From assembly GCF_026262645.1 (NCBI RefSeq), contig NZ_SHNO01000002.1, positions 62,001 through 126,000 of the forward strand: 64,000 bases of DNA, in the 5' to 3' direction. Under the pieces are notes generated by a model. That model was not told where the DNA came from. It saw nothing but the letters and a program-made list of their open reading frames with translations, and did no database searches. Shown piece after piece: positions 9,832-18,510 of the stretch. Each line of letters starts with the position of its first letter. Positions within the stretch are counted from its first letter, which is position 1. Position numbers and translations under genes: made by a program. The stretch comes from Candidatus Marimicrobium litorale. Lineage in GTDB: Bacteria > Pseudomonadota > Gammaproteobacteria > Pseudomonadales > Halieaceae.

Positions 9832-10467
9832 ATGGACAAACGAAAACTGGTGGTGCAGCTGGCCGGGCGCATGGGTGTAGCCGAGGAGAAGGCCGAGGAA
9901 TGGCTGCAGGCGGTGATGGATTTGCTTCATCAGGCTTACGTTGGCGATGCGGTGTCCGACGGTGAAGCACAGGAACAGCCGGTAGATCGGTCGCTCAGCA
10001 GTCAGGGTTTGCCTGTCTTGCGGCCGCTTACACGGGTGACAAAGCTCGCGATTGACGATGAAGTTGCAGTTGCAGTGGATCGTTTTCCCTACAGGGTAGG
10101 GCGTTACGAAGTGCCATTGGATCGCTTTCCCTTCAGGGTGGGGCGTGAAGCGCGGGTTCAAACTGCCGCGGGCGTTCGCGGGCTGATGGAGCGTCGCCAA
10201 ACCCCGGCCAAGAAAAACAACGAGTTGTATGTCAAGGATCAGGGTAAGACGGTCAATGTTTCGCGCGAGCATTTCCAGATCGAATTGAAACCTGATGGTA
10301 GCTATGAATTGGTCGATCGTGGCAGTGCGTGCGGCACAATCGTAGAAAATCAGGCGGTAGGCGGTAACTACGCAGGGGGCCGGTGCCCTCTGAATTTCGG
10401 TGATTCCATTATCGTGGGCACGCCGGAGTCGACGATCGTCTTTGAATTCTCAAGAGTGGATCAGTGA
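9832..10467 (+). CDS. FHA-domain protein
   Basis: A 211-residue cytoplasmic protein with a C-terminal forkhead-associated domain, a phosphothreonine-binding fold. Residues FRVGR, SREHFQIEL and DRGSACGTIVEN give the conserved Gly-Arg, Ser-x-x-His and Asn positions. The N-terminal ~60 residues are helical and charged and I do not recognise them. The ATG at 9832 is preferred because it begins the natural MDKRKLVVQL start; an earlier in-frame ATG at 9799 is possible. Oddly, the first FHA strand is present twice, 14 residues apart (see the repeat entry). It is divergent from lemA. Partner proteins are unknown. Confidence 0.85.
   Translation: MDKRKLVVQLAGRMGVAEEKAEEWLQAVMDLLHQAYVGDAVSDGEAQEQPVDRSLSSQGLPVLRPLTRVTKLAIDDEVAVAVDRFPYRVGRYEVPLDRFPFRVGREARVQTAAGVRGLMERRQTPAKKNNELYVKDQGKTVNVSREHFQIELKPDGSYELVDRGSACGTIVENQAVGGNYAGGRCPLNFGDSIIVGTPESTIVFEFSRVDQ
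10075..10145 (+). repeat. Imperfect 29-base direct repeat duplicating the first FHA strand
   Basis: Bases 10075-10103 and 10117-10145 are near-identical 29-mers spaced 42 bases apart. They encode VDRFPYRVGR and LDRFPFRVGR, so the in-frame duplication adds 14 residues without breaking the gene. Only the second copy leads directly into the rest of the FHA fold. Confidence 0.85.
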
Positions 10468-10647
10468 GCTGCGGCTGTTCGCTTCGTGCTCAGCCTGGAG
10501 CGTCTTCCCTGGTGCGTATGAAGGACCGCCAGGCGCCGGTATCGGTGCGAATTGATTGGCCCTTTGCTCACTCAGCGAAGTGTCTTCCTTAACGGATCGT
10601 GCAGTAGTCGCAGAACGTGGTGGCGACGTCCCGGCATACCTGCCTTT

Positions 10648-12393
10648 TTAAACGGCCAATACAATAACCGGCCCCAATAAGGTAAGGATGACATTCGACA
10701 CGGCATAGGGAACGGTATACCCGAACACGGGCGCTTCACTATCGGCTTCACTGACCAGCGCATTGAGCGCGGGAGTGCAGGTCAGCACCCCGGCCAATGC
10801 GCCACAGATCACCGGTGGTGGCATTTTCAGCACGCGGTGGGCGTAGAGTGTGCACGTCAGCAAGGGGACGCTCACGGTTATAAGTGCGAGCAGAGGTAAC
10901 AACATGCCCTTTTCCTCGAGTAGTGTCAGGGCGTGGGGGCCACTGGCCAATCCCACAGAGGCGATGAAAATCGCCAGGCCATAGTCTCGTAGATGCAGTG
11001 CCGTCGTGGCAGGGAGGCTGCCGAAGGTTGGTTTTCGTGCACGCAGCCAACCGAATACCAGGCCCGAAATCAAGCACCCCCCTCCTGTATGCAGGCCAAG
11101 GTCGGCGCCGGCCACGGGAACGGTAACGAGGCCGAGAATCATGCCCACGATGATGCCAACACCAAGATAGACGTAATCTACTCCCTTGCTGGGGTCCACA
11201 GAGTAGCCTATATCGCGTGCTGTTTTATCCACCGAGTCGCGGGGTCCGTAAAGAGTCACAACGTCACCGGGTTGCAGCATGACCCCTCGCCAAATTTTCA
11301 GTTCTCGATCGGCGCGCTTGAGGCGAAGTACGAACACGCCTCGGCGAATGGCAGGATCGACCACCTGCTTGGCTTCTGCGAGAGTAATGCCGCTCAGTTT
11401 CCTGGTGGTAACTACGACGTCCCGTGTTTCGTCGATCAATTGGATGCCATCGACTGTTCCCTCCTCGGCGCCCAGTTGTGGGCCGTAGGAAGCGAGCGCT
11501 GTGCGCGGGCCCATCAGCGCGACCAAGTCACCGTGTTCCAGGCGCGTCGTGGGCGAAATTTTGATTTGTCCGTCGCCTCGGTATAGCTGAACAACGTGAA
11601 CTGCTTCTTTGCTGGACTCACGAATGTAAGCCACAGTTGACCCGACAAAGCTTTTTTCGGTGAGTCTGTAAAGCCGCGCCCTAACGTCCTGCAGCGGTTC
11701 TGACTGACCGTCCTCCAGATCCTTCTCAGGGCCTCCCATGGCGTCCTCGAACTCCTTGGAAGCCTGCCGCAGATTTACCCCCATCAATCGGGGAGCAATT
11801 TTGGTGGTGAAAAAAATGACCAGTGTGAAGCCGAAGAGATAGGTGATGGCGTAGGTGACAGCAATATTGGATTGTAGGCGCAGTTTTTCTTGCTCAGTGA
11901 TCTTCAGGTTGGCAATGGCATCTCCCGCGGTACCGACCGACGCGGATTCTGTTGTGGCACCGGCAAGCAGTCCTGCTGCTGATCCTGGGTCTAAATCGAA
12001 GAAGCGAGCTGCGCACCAGACGGTAATAAATATTATTACACCCGCAAAGACAGTCAGGTGAAGCTGATCGAGTGTCGTCCGGCCAAGGCTTTGGAAAAAT
12101 TGCGGGCCGCTAACGTAACCCAGAGTGTAGATAAAAACTGCAAACGACATCGTTTTTATATTGTCGTCTACTTCAACGCCGACCTGACCAATGATAATGG
12201 CGGCGAACAACGTGCCGGCGAGACCGCCCAGTTGAAAGCGGCCAAACTGGATTTTTCCGATAGTGTAGCCCGCCGCAAGTGACAGGAAGAGGGCGCTGAT
12301 GGGAAGTGCTGCAAACAAGGTTCGCAGATGAACGTTTATGCTGTCGATTAGAAAATCCACTCTTGCTCCCGTTGAAGTTATCAGTGCGGACAA
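10648..12393 (-). CDS. AspT/YidE-type transporter with two RCK_C (TrkA-C) domains
   Basis: A 581-residue inner-membrane protein with about five hydrophobic segments in the first ~190 residues, a central soluble region, and about five more segments at the end. This is the two-block AspT-YidE-YbjL layout of the aspartate:alanine exchanger family. The central region has two RCK_C/TrkA-C copies marked by LEHGDLVALMGPR and LQPGDVVTLYGPR. The GATTESASVGTAGDA and AGVLTCTPALNAL segments are the paired family motifs. Substrate is unknown; many members are uncharacterised exporters or anion exchangers. It stands alone. Confidence 0.87.
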   Translation of the reverse strand: MSALITSTGARVDFLIDSINVHLRTLFAALPISALFLSLAAGYTIGKIQFGRFQLGGLAGTLFAAIIIGQVGVEVDDNIKTMSFAVFIYTLGYVSGPQFFQSLGRTTLDQLHLTVFAGVIIFITVWCAARFFDLDPGSAAGLLAGATTESASVGTAGDAIANLKITEQEKLRLQSNIAVTYAITYLFGFTLVIFFTTKIAPRLMGVNLRQASKEFEDAMGGPEKDLEDGQSEPLQDVRARLYRLTEKSFVGSTVAYIRESSKEAVHVVQLYRGDGQIKISPTTRLEHGDLVALMGPRTALASYGPQLGAEEGTVDGIQLIDETRDVVVTTRKLSGITLAEAKQVVDPAIRRGVFVLRLKRADRELKIWRGVMLQPGDVVTLYGPRDSVDKTARDIGYSVDPSKGVDYVYLGVGIIVGMILGLVTVPVAGADLGLHTGGGCLISGLVFGWLRARKPTFGSLPATTALHLRDYGLAIFIASVGLASGPHALTLLEEKGMLLPLLALITVSVPLLTCTLYAHRVLKMPPPVICGALAGVLTCTPALNALVSEADSEAPVFGYTVPYAVSNVILTLLGPVIVLAV

Positions 12394-12581
12394 GGCCGTC
12401 TGTAGGGCCGGTAATTACGATGGTGTGATGAGAGTATAGAAAAAACTATCAAGAATTCCGCGTTATCAAAATCTGGATCGCCGTCGCCTCGCTGATTCGC
12501 TGGGGTATATGGGTGTGCCGCCAGGATGCTTACCTCACTTCCCGCGGCAGGGCGGCCCAGTGTTGTTCACCGCGGTCACCT

Positions 12582-12911
12582 TCAGTGGCCTCGCTGCGCG
12601 CGGGATTCATAAAACGTGCCATGAAAGGCTCCGAAAAACTCCCCCAGCTGCGGATGGTCCACCTCCTCGCCGCTGTGGTCTTCGAGAAGGTTCTGCTCAG
12701 ACACATAAGCGATGTAGGTCTGTTCGCTGTTTTCAGCCAGCAGGTGGTAAAACGGCTGATCCTTGCGGGGTCGCACGTCCGCCGGTATCGATTCCCACCA
12801 TTCCTCGGTGTTGTTAAAGGTGGGATCTACATCAAAAATGACGCCCCTGAATGGGAAAAGGCGGTGTTTTACTACCTGGCCAATGGTGAACTTCGCATCT
12901 CGTTTGAGCAT
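12582..12911 (-). CDS. hspQ: Heat shock protein HspQ
   Basis: A 109-residue HspQ (hemimethylated DNA-binding YccV family), recognised by FTIGQVVKHRLFPFRGVIFDVD, PFYHLLAE and TYIAYVSEQNL. In enterobacteria HspQ is a specificity-enhancing factor for Lon protease and affects DnaA stability; the same role is inferred here. AGGGG lies six bases before the ATG. I did not find a convincing heat-shock sigma-factor promoter upstream. Confidence 0.93.
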   Translation of the reverse strand: MLKRDAKFTIGQVVKHRLFPFRGVIFDVDPTFNNTEEWWESIPADVRPRKDQPFYHLLAENSEQTYIAYVSEQNLLEDHSGEEVDHPQLGEFFGAFHGTFYESRAQRGH

Positions 12912-13600
12912 TTTTTACCCCTGTTCGACAGCGTCCAAAATAACAGATTTACGCAGGGAGGGGGGTAGGTCGTTGGGTCGGGTAAATCAGTGTAAGAACG
13001 GCGTTAAACGGTAAACCGCTTCATCCGGAGGGATGAGAGACAGAATGAGGGGCCAGCGTAAGGCGGGTCACTTTTATCACTAGTGCCCGGTTTGAGGGTT
13101 GAATCATCAGTATTTATCTCATTTTTTGTGGGATACCAGGCCACTTGCCCTCCGTATCCGCTATTTTTTATATGGGGGTGCTACGCCCGTAAAAAAGTCT
13201 TATACGGCGGGCCGCCTCCTTAACGCAGGTCATGTCTGTGGTATCGCCTTGTCCGTCCACCGGCGCACTGAGGATACGCTTCACTGGAGCGGGCCTTGGG
13301 GTTGAACCAGCACTCGCTCTGCTGCGGCGCTGCGCTCATTCTCGCGTGCGTTTGGATCGATGATGCTCTGCTCCGGGAATCCGAGTGCGTCTTCTTCCAC
13401 TGTCTGCGTTAATGCGCAGTGTGCCAAGGCTATTGTATTACCTTGTTTTTTTAAAAACGAAACCGTATCTCAGCTGGCCCGACTGAGCGGGGTTTGGGCA
13501 GCTCCGGTGTGGCAGCCACATGTCCTACCCTCGGGGGTAAGCGGGCTCCTCTCGCGGTCAAATGGCGAAAGCGTAAGCTCCGAAGGTACTGCGCAAGTTG
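12912..13600. other. 690-base gap without recognised genes
   Basis: Between hspQ and the histidine-rich small gene I find no recognisable protein, RNA gene or strong repeat. Several short open frames exist on the plus strand (13099-13305, and one from 13360 that runs across the His-rich gene), but they lack family features and convincing ribosome binding sites. Confidence 0.5.
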
Positions 13601-13888
13601 TTATGAGTCGCTACTCTTCCCCGTCTTGTGATGCTCTCGGGAGTGCTCTTTGTGATCTCGCTTTTTGTTTTGATGGTGCCTGTCATCGCTCTGAGAATGC
13701 CCATCATGATGTTGCTTGGTGTGTTTATGTCCTTCGGGATCTCCGCCATGTTGGGTGTGAGGATGGGACTTTTCGTGAGCGCGATACTCGGTATGGTCCT
13801 TGTTGTGCTTATGTTCGTGCCCATCGTCGTACTTCTTTTCCATTTTTTGCTTCATCTGATTGCTCGTTTTCTGCTTCTTGTCTGACAT
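13601..13888 (-). CDS. Small histidine- and lysine-rich hydrophilic protein
   Basis: A 95-residue, highly charged protein without a signal peptide or membrane segment. More than a fifth of the residues are histidine, with runs such as HEHKHNKDH, HPHTQHGGD and HKHTKQHHDGH, plus abundant Lys, Asp and Glu. The start is supported by AAAGGGAG a few bases before the ATG at 13888. Such composition would bind metal ions like nickel, zinc or copper or be intrinsically disordered; I recognise no named family. The opposite frame reads as a hydrophobic shadow protein, which is the expected mirror of His/Lys-rich codons. Confidence 0.65.
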   Translation of the reverse strand: MSDKKQKTSNQMKQKMEKKYDDGHEHKHNKDHTEYRAHEKSHPHTQHGGDPEGHKHTKQHHDGHSQSDDRHHQNKKRDHKEHSREHHKTGKSSDS

Positions 13889-14189
13889 GTTGACTCCCTT
13901 TGAAATGACCGGCTCGGTCGCATGTGTATCGGTCTTGATTCGCCTGTAATGGCAAATCTACCACTGCATTAAACGGAGATCCAGCGCGATAAATTGTCTG
14001 GTTAGGTTTAAACAATCCGAGGCGCGCGAAACAGGGTTTCGTGCGGTTCGTCAACGCAGTCTCGGTCTATTGCAGCGACGCAAGCAAAAGCCAGCAGTGG
14101 GAGACGAAGAGGGTGGGGGATGCAGGAGGGGTTGCTCGTTGCTGAGCCCGAGTAGGGTTAAACCAATGGGGTCTTGTGAAGTCTGTAAT

Positions 14190-14276
14190 GGTGCCCAGGA
14201 GAGGACTTGAACCTCCACGCCCTTTCGAGCACTAGCACCTGAAGCTAGCGTGTCTACCAATTTCACCACCTGGGCA
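14190..14276 (-). tRNA. tRNA-Leu (CAG anticodon)
   Basis: An 87-base tRNA including an encoded CCA end. The acceptor arms GCCCAGG (14270-14276) and CCTGGGC (14194-14200) pair fully. The anticodon loop is TTCAGGT, giving CAG for leucine codon CUG. A long variable arm (around TGCTCGAAAGGGC) and the GGTTCAAGTCC T-arm are present, as expected for a class II tRNA. Confidence 0.95.
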
Positions 14277-14454
14277 CGTTTGCCTGCCCTCAGTGAAGGG
14301 GAAGGTCAAAGCGAGCGCGGCGACTTTACTTTTCCCGCGCGTCCATGTCAATGCCCAGCGGGTGGTGGTGGGGATACGCAACTGAGCGGTGTGGAGTGAT
14401 CTCGCGTATAATTGTCGGAATACACCATCGAGAACTCATTATAAGGCCCCCTTT

Positions 14455-16836
14455 ATGGCCAGGAAAGGCAGGATTGCCGACCCGTACGCAGCCCGCGAAG
14501 CGGAACGCTACGATAACCCCATCCCCAGCCGCGAAGTGATTCTAGAGCTGTTGTCTGATGCGGATAAACCACTCGGCCATGGCCATATTGCCCAGGCGCT
14601 GGGTCTTGAAGAGGTTCCTCAGCAGGAGGCCCTGAAGAAGCGTCTGCGCGCCATGGAGCGTGACGGGCAGATCATGGTGAATCGTCGCGGGGCCTATGCT
14701 CTGGTGGACCGTATGGACCTGCTGCACTGCCGGGTGCAGGGGCACAGGGATGGGTATGGTTTTGCCATACCCATGAACGACGGTGAAGATATCTATCTGG
14801 GCCCGCGGCAGATGCACTTTGTGTTTAATGGCGACGAAGTGCTGGTGCAGGTAACGGGCGAAGACCGTCGAGGTCGCCTTGAAGGCAAGGTCGTTGAGGT
14901 ATTGCAACGCGGCCAGACCTCTTTCGTAGGGCGCTACGATGAAGAGAGTGGCATCGGATTTGTCATTCCCGATAACGGCCGCGTCAGCCAGCAGATATTG
15001 ATTCCGCCCAAGGAGAAAGGTGGTGCACGTCCCGGTCAGGTGGTGACGGTCGAAGTCACAGATTATCCAACGCGCAAATTGGGTGCCAAGGGTCGTATCG
15101 ATGAGGTACTCGGTGATCATCTCGATCCGGGCATGGAGATCGACGTGGCAATACGTTCCCATGGTATTCCGTGGGAGTGGTCAGAGGAGGTCCTCGCCGA
15201 AGCGTCTGCGCTGGAGGATGAGCCGCTGACGGTGGACAAGCAGCACCGGGTAGATTTGCGGAAGCTGGCCTTTGTCACGATCGACGGCGAGGATGCCCGG
15301 GATTTCGACGATGCGGTTTATTGTGAAAGGCGCAAGGGAGGCGGCTGGCGTCTGTGGGTCGCGATTGCGGATGTGTCGCACTATGTGATGCCGGGCTCGG
15401 CTCTGGATACGGAGGCCGCGCAGCGGGGTAACTCGGTGTATTTTCCCGCCCGGGTGGTACCGATGCTGCCCGAGGCCCTGTCCAATGGGCTCTGTTCCCT
15501 GAAGCCTGCGGTCGATCGCCTGTCGATGGTCTGCGAAATGGATCTTGGCCCGCAGGGAGGGCTCGAGGTTTACACGTTCTACGAGGCGGTGATTCACTCC
15601 CACGCTCGGTTGACCTATACGCAGGTAGGCGGTGTGCTGGAGAAGGGGCATCACGCCGAAGTGGATGAGGCACGTGTTGCCGATCTCGAGCGACTGCACC
15701 AGTTATACAAGGTGCTGCGTGAGGCGCGCGCCGAGCGCGGTGCAATCGATTTTGAAACGGTAGAAACGCGGATCCTGTTCGATGACTTGCGCAAGATTGA
15801 TGCCATTGTGCCGGTGATTCGTAACGATGCCCACCGCCTGATCGAGGAATGCATGTTGTGCGCCAACGTGGCTACGGCTCGGTTTTACGAAGACAATGGG
15901 CTGCCTGTGCTTTATCGCGTGCATGAGGGTCCCAGCGAAGAAAAGCTGGAGGGGTTGCGCACTTTCCTGAGTGAATTAGGATTGAATCTCGGCGGCGGGA
16001 CAACCCCCACCCCTGTTCATTACCAGGAGTTGTTGGCGCAGATTTCCGACCGGGATGACGCCCATGTGATCCAGACTATGCTGCTGCGCTCCCTGAGTCA
16101 GGCGGTCTATCAGCCCGAGAACAAGGGACACTTCGGTCTTCATTACGAGGCCTACGCGCATTTTACCTCACCTATACGACGTTATCCGGACCTGCTGGTG
16201 CACCGGGGTATTCGCCGGTTGATTCGCGGTGAGGTGAAAGCTGTGGGTGTGCGCCGGGTGGAGGCGGCAAAGGCTATCCCTGTGAAAAAGATTTTTCCCT
16301 ACGATGCGCAAAGTATGGCTATTCATGGAGAGCACTGCTCCATGACAGAGCGACGTGCCGATGATGCCACGCGAGAGGTGGATGCCTGGCTCAAATGTGA
16401 GTACTTGCAGGAGCACGTGGGGGACGAATTTGACGGGGTGATCGCTGCGGTGACCGGTTTTGGCTTGTTTGTGGAGCTGAAGGACCTCTACATTGAGGGG
16501 CTCGTGCACATTACCAGCCTACCCGGTGATTACTACGAGTTTGACAAGGCGCGGCAACGGTTGACCGGTGAGCGCACCGGGCGCAGCTTCCAGATTGGTG
16601 GTTACGTTCGGGTGCAGGTGGCACGGGTAGATCTGGATGATCGAAAAATCGATCTGGACCTGGTCGATTCTGCGCCGCCACGAAAGTCGCGACCGGGCAA
16701 GAGTCCCACCAGAACTGCCGGGAAAGCAAAAGGAAGGGGTGGGCGCAAGGAGGCCAAAACCCAGGGTAAAGCCAAAACCAAAGGTAAAGCCAAAGCCAAA
16801 GCCAAGGGTAAAACCGGCCACAGGCGACACCATTGA
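14455..16836 (+). CDS. rnr: Ribonuclease R
   Basis: A 793-residue 3'-to-5' exoribonuclease that degrades structured RNA. Starting at the ATG at 14455 (AAGG eight bases before), it shows an N-terminal winged helix (REVILELLSDADKPLGHGHIA), two cold-shock RNA-binding domains, the RNB catalytic domain with DGEDARDFDDAVYCE carrying the metal-binding aspartates, the HFTSPIRRYPDLLVHR signature, an S1 domain (GVIAAVTGFGLFVEL) and a C-terminal Lys/Ala/Gly-rich basic tail. It overlaps rlmB by one base. The linked rnr-rlmB pair is common in gammaproteobacteria. Confidence 0.96.
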   Translation: MARKGRIADPYAAREAERYDNPIPSREVILELLSDADKPLGHGHIAQALGLEEVPQQEALKKRLRAMERDGQIMVNRRGAYALVDRMDLLHCRVQGHRDGYGFAIPMNDGEDIYLGPRQMHFVFNGDEVLVQVTGEDRRGRLEGKVVEVLQRGQTSFVGRYDEESGIGFVIPDNGRVSQQILIPPKEKGGARPGQVVTVEVTDYPTRKLGAKGRIDEVLGDHLDPGMEIDVAIRSHGIPWEWSEEVLAEASALEDEPLTVDKQHRVDLRKLAFVTIDGEDARDFDDAVYCERRKGGGWRLWVAIADVSHYVMPGSALDTEAAQRGNSVYFPARVVPMLPEALSNGLCSLKPAVDRLSMVCEMDLGPQGGLEVYTFYEAVIHSHARLTYTQVGGVLEKGHHAEVDEARVADLERLHQLYKVLREARAERGAIDFETVETRILFDDLRKIDAIVPVIRNDAHRLIEECMLCANVATARFYEDNGLPVLYRVHEGPSEEKLEGLRTFLSELGLNLGGGTTPTPVHYQELLAQISDRDDAHVIQTMLLRSLSQAVYQPENKGHFGLHYEAYAHFTSPIRRYPDLLVHRGIRRLIRGEVKAVGVRRVEAAKAIPVKKIFPYDAQSMAIHGEHCSMTERRADDATREVDAWLKCEYLQEHVGDEFDGVIAAVTGFGLFVELKDLYIEGLVHITSLPGDYYEFDKARQRLTGERTGRSFQIGGYVRVQVARVDLDDRKIDLDLVDSAPPRKSRPGKSPTRTAGKAKGRGGRKEAKTQGKAKTKGKAKAKAKGKTGHRRHH
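16745..16815 (+). repeat. Short hexamer-like repeats encoding the basic tail of RNase R
   Basis: Iterated AAAGCC/AAAGGT-type units encode alternating Lys-Ala and Lys-Gly pairs (GKAKTKGKAKAKAKGK). The units are imperfect, so slippage potential is modest. The tail probably contacts RNA. Confidence 0.7.
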
Positions 16837-17591
16837 TGCTGGTTTACGGTATACATGCAGTAGATGCCCTGCTGCGGCGCAATCCTCATACGGTAGATCA
16901 GCTTTTGTTACAGGATGGTCGGGATGACAAGCGACTCAAGGCGCTGCTCGCTCTGGCGCAGAACCAGGGTGTCAGCGTTGAGCGGGTTTCTCGGGAAGAA
17001 CTGGCCCGTCTGGTCGAAGGTCGACATCAGGGCGCAGTGGCTCGCGTAGCAGCATCGGATGCCGAGGGTGGGGGAGGGCTGCAGTGGCGAGAGCCGGAAC
17101 TATTGCGTCACGTTGAGGGTAAAGCGGGCCCGGTCCTGTTGCTGGTGCTGGATGGGGTGACCGATCCTCACAACCTCGGGGCGTGTCTGCGCAGTGCTGA
17201 TGCGGCCGGCGCCGACGCGGTGATTGTACCCCGCGATAACTCGGCCAGCATGACGCCGGTGGTGCGCAAAGTGGCCAGCGGTGCGGCGGAGGCTTTGCCT
17301 CTGGTCACGGTCACCAACCTCAGTCGCACCCTGGAGGCCCTGAAGGGCAGCGGTGTGTGGCTTTTTGGCGCGGCTGGAGAGGCTGAAAATTCCATATATA
17401 ACAGTGATTTAACCGGTTCCGTAGCCTTGATTATGGGAGCTGAAGGCAGGGGTATGCGGCGTCTCACCCGGGAGCACTGCGATCATCTGATCAGCCTGCC
17501 GATGACCGGTTCTGTCGACAGCCTGAATGTCTCTGTGGCCGCGGGCGTTTGCCTGTTTGAAGCCCGCAGACAGCGGCTTGCTGCCTCCTAA
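16836..17591 (+). CDS. rlmB: 23S rRNA (guanosine-2'-O-)-methyltransferase RlmB
   Basis: A 251-residue SpoU-family SAM-dependent enzyme that methylates the ribose of a guanosine (G2251 in E. coli) in 23S rRNA. The N-terminal substrate-binding part starts VYGIHAVDALLRR. The three SPOUT motifs are LVLDGVTDPHNLGACLRSADAAG, ALIMGAEGRGM and ISLPMTGSVDSLNVSVAAG (knotted SAM site). The ATG at 16836 shares its A with the rnr stop, so translation is probably coupled. Confidence 0.95.
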   Translation: MLVYGIHAVDALLRRNPHTVDQLLLQDGRDDKRLKALLALAQNQGVSVERVSREELARLVEGRHQGAVARVAASDAEGGGGLQWREPELLRHVEGKAGPVLLLVLDGVTDPHNLGACLRSADAAGADAVIVPRDNSASMTPVVRKVASGAAEALPLVTVTNLSRTLEALKGSGVWLFGAAGEAENSIYNSDLTGSVALIMGAEGRGMRRLTREHCDHLISLPMTGSVDSLNVSVAAGVCLFEARRQRLAAS

Positions 17592-17733
17592 TAATCCGCT
17601 TGTCAGTCCGTTGCAAAGCCGATACACTTCGCAGCCTCAAAATTTGCCCGGCTGTTTCTGATGGCCGATCCTCCTTGCTGCACCGCGTTTAACACAGGCG
17701 ACGGGTAGCACTAACCCATAGGGAGCCTTTCGT

Positions 17734-18201
17734 ATGCGACATTACGAGATCGTTTTCATGGTCCACCCGGACCAGTCTGAACAAGTACCCAGCATGATAG
17801 AACGCTACAGCTCTGTCATCAGTAAAGACGGCGGCACTGTCCATCGTCTGGAAGATTGGGGGCGTCGCCAGCTCGCCTATCCCATCAATAAAATTCACAA
17901 GGCGCACTACGTGCTGATGAATGTCGAGGCATCCGGGGACGCATTGGATGAATTGACAACCACTTTCCGATTCAACGATGCGGTGGTGCGTAACCTCGTG
18001 ATTCGCCGTGACGAGCCGGTGACCGAAGAGTCTTTCATTATGAAGGCCGAGAAGGAAAACCGTGAGCGCAAGAGCCGCTACGAAGAACGTCAGGCTGCCG
18101 ATGCGGCGCGCGAGAAGTCAGTTGAAGATAAGAACAAAGCTGCCGAAGCCCAGAGCGAAGAGTCTGAGGCGCCCGCAGAGGACGAGAAGACGGAAGGCTG
18201 A
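17734..18201 (+). CDS. rpsF: 30S ribosomal protein S6
   Basis: A 155-residue S6 beginning [19 protein letters not shown], with the conserved [14 protein letters not shown] and HYVLMNVE segments. S6 binds S18 on the platform of the small subunit. The C-terminal ~50 residues form a long acidic, Glu/Ala-rich tail, longer than in E. coli. GGGAG lies just upstream. It opens the rpsF-rpsR-DUF2232-rplI operon. The 142-base leader may hold an S6:S18-responsive element, but I could not identify it with confidence. Confidence 0.96.
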   Translation: MRHYEIVFMVHPDQSEQVPSMIERYSSVISKDGGTVHRLEDWGRRQLAYPINKIHKAHYVLMNVEASGDALDELTTTFRFNDAVVRNLVIRRDEPVTEESFIMKAEKENRERKSRYEERQAADAAREKSVEDKNKAAEAQSEESEAPAEDEKTEG

Positions 18202-18253
18202 GCAGGCGCTTCCCGGCACTTAACACATATCGAGGTTTTGGAGGAATATCATC

Positions 18254-18481
18254 ATGGCACGTTTTTTCCGTCGCCGTAAGTTTTGCCGCTTTACCGCCGA
18301 AGGCACCAAGGAAATTGATTACAAGGACCTGGAAACACTGAAGGCCTACGTATCCGAGACGGGCAAGATTGTGCCCAGCCGTATTACAGGCACCAAGGCC
18401 AAGTATCAGCGCCAGCTGGCGACCGCCGTCAAGCGGGCCCGTTACTTGTCACTGTTGTCTTATAGTGATTCGCATAACTAA
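18254..18481 (+). CDS. rpsR: 30S ribosomal protein S18
   Basis: A 75-residue S18 with [33 protein letters not shown] and the terminal [21 protein letters not shown] strong GGAGG-like site lies before the ATG. In Enterobacteria priB lies between rpsF and rpsR; here only 52 bases separate them, so no priB is present at this place. Confidence 0.97.
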   Translation: MARFFRRRKFCRFTAEGTKEIDYKDLETLKAYVSETGKIVPSRITGTKAKYQRQLATAVKRARYLSLLSYSDSHN

Positions 18482-18510
18482 AGGACGCAAGGTGAGCCGT
18501 TGAGGTCGCT

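Noticed and set aside
13628-13885. Plus-strand hydrophobic 85-residue frame resembling a membrane protein
   Set aside because: It is antisense to the His/Lys-rich gene; such codons mirror into hydrophobic residues, and it has no good ribosome binding site.
14051-14269. Leftward 72-residue open frame across the tRNA-Leu
   Set aside because: It is a translation of the tRNA gene itself (MVKLVDTLASGA is the familiar artefact).
17592-17733. S6:S18 autoregulatory RNA element upstream of rpsF
   Set aside because: A small imperfect hairpin exists near 17702-17717, but I could not match the known motif with confidence.
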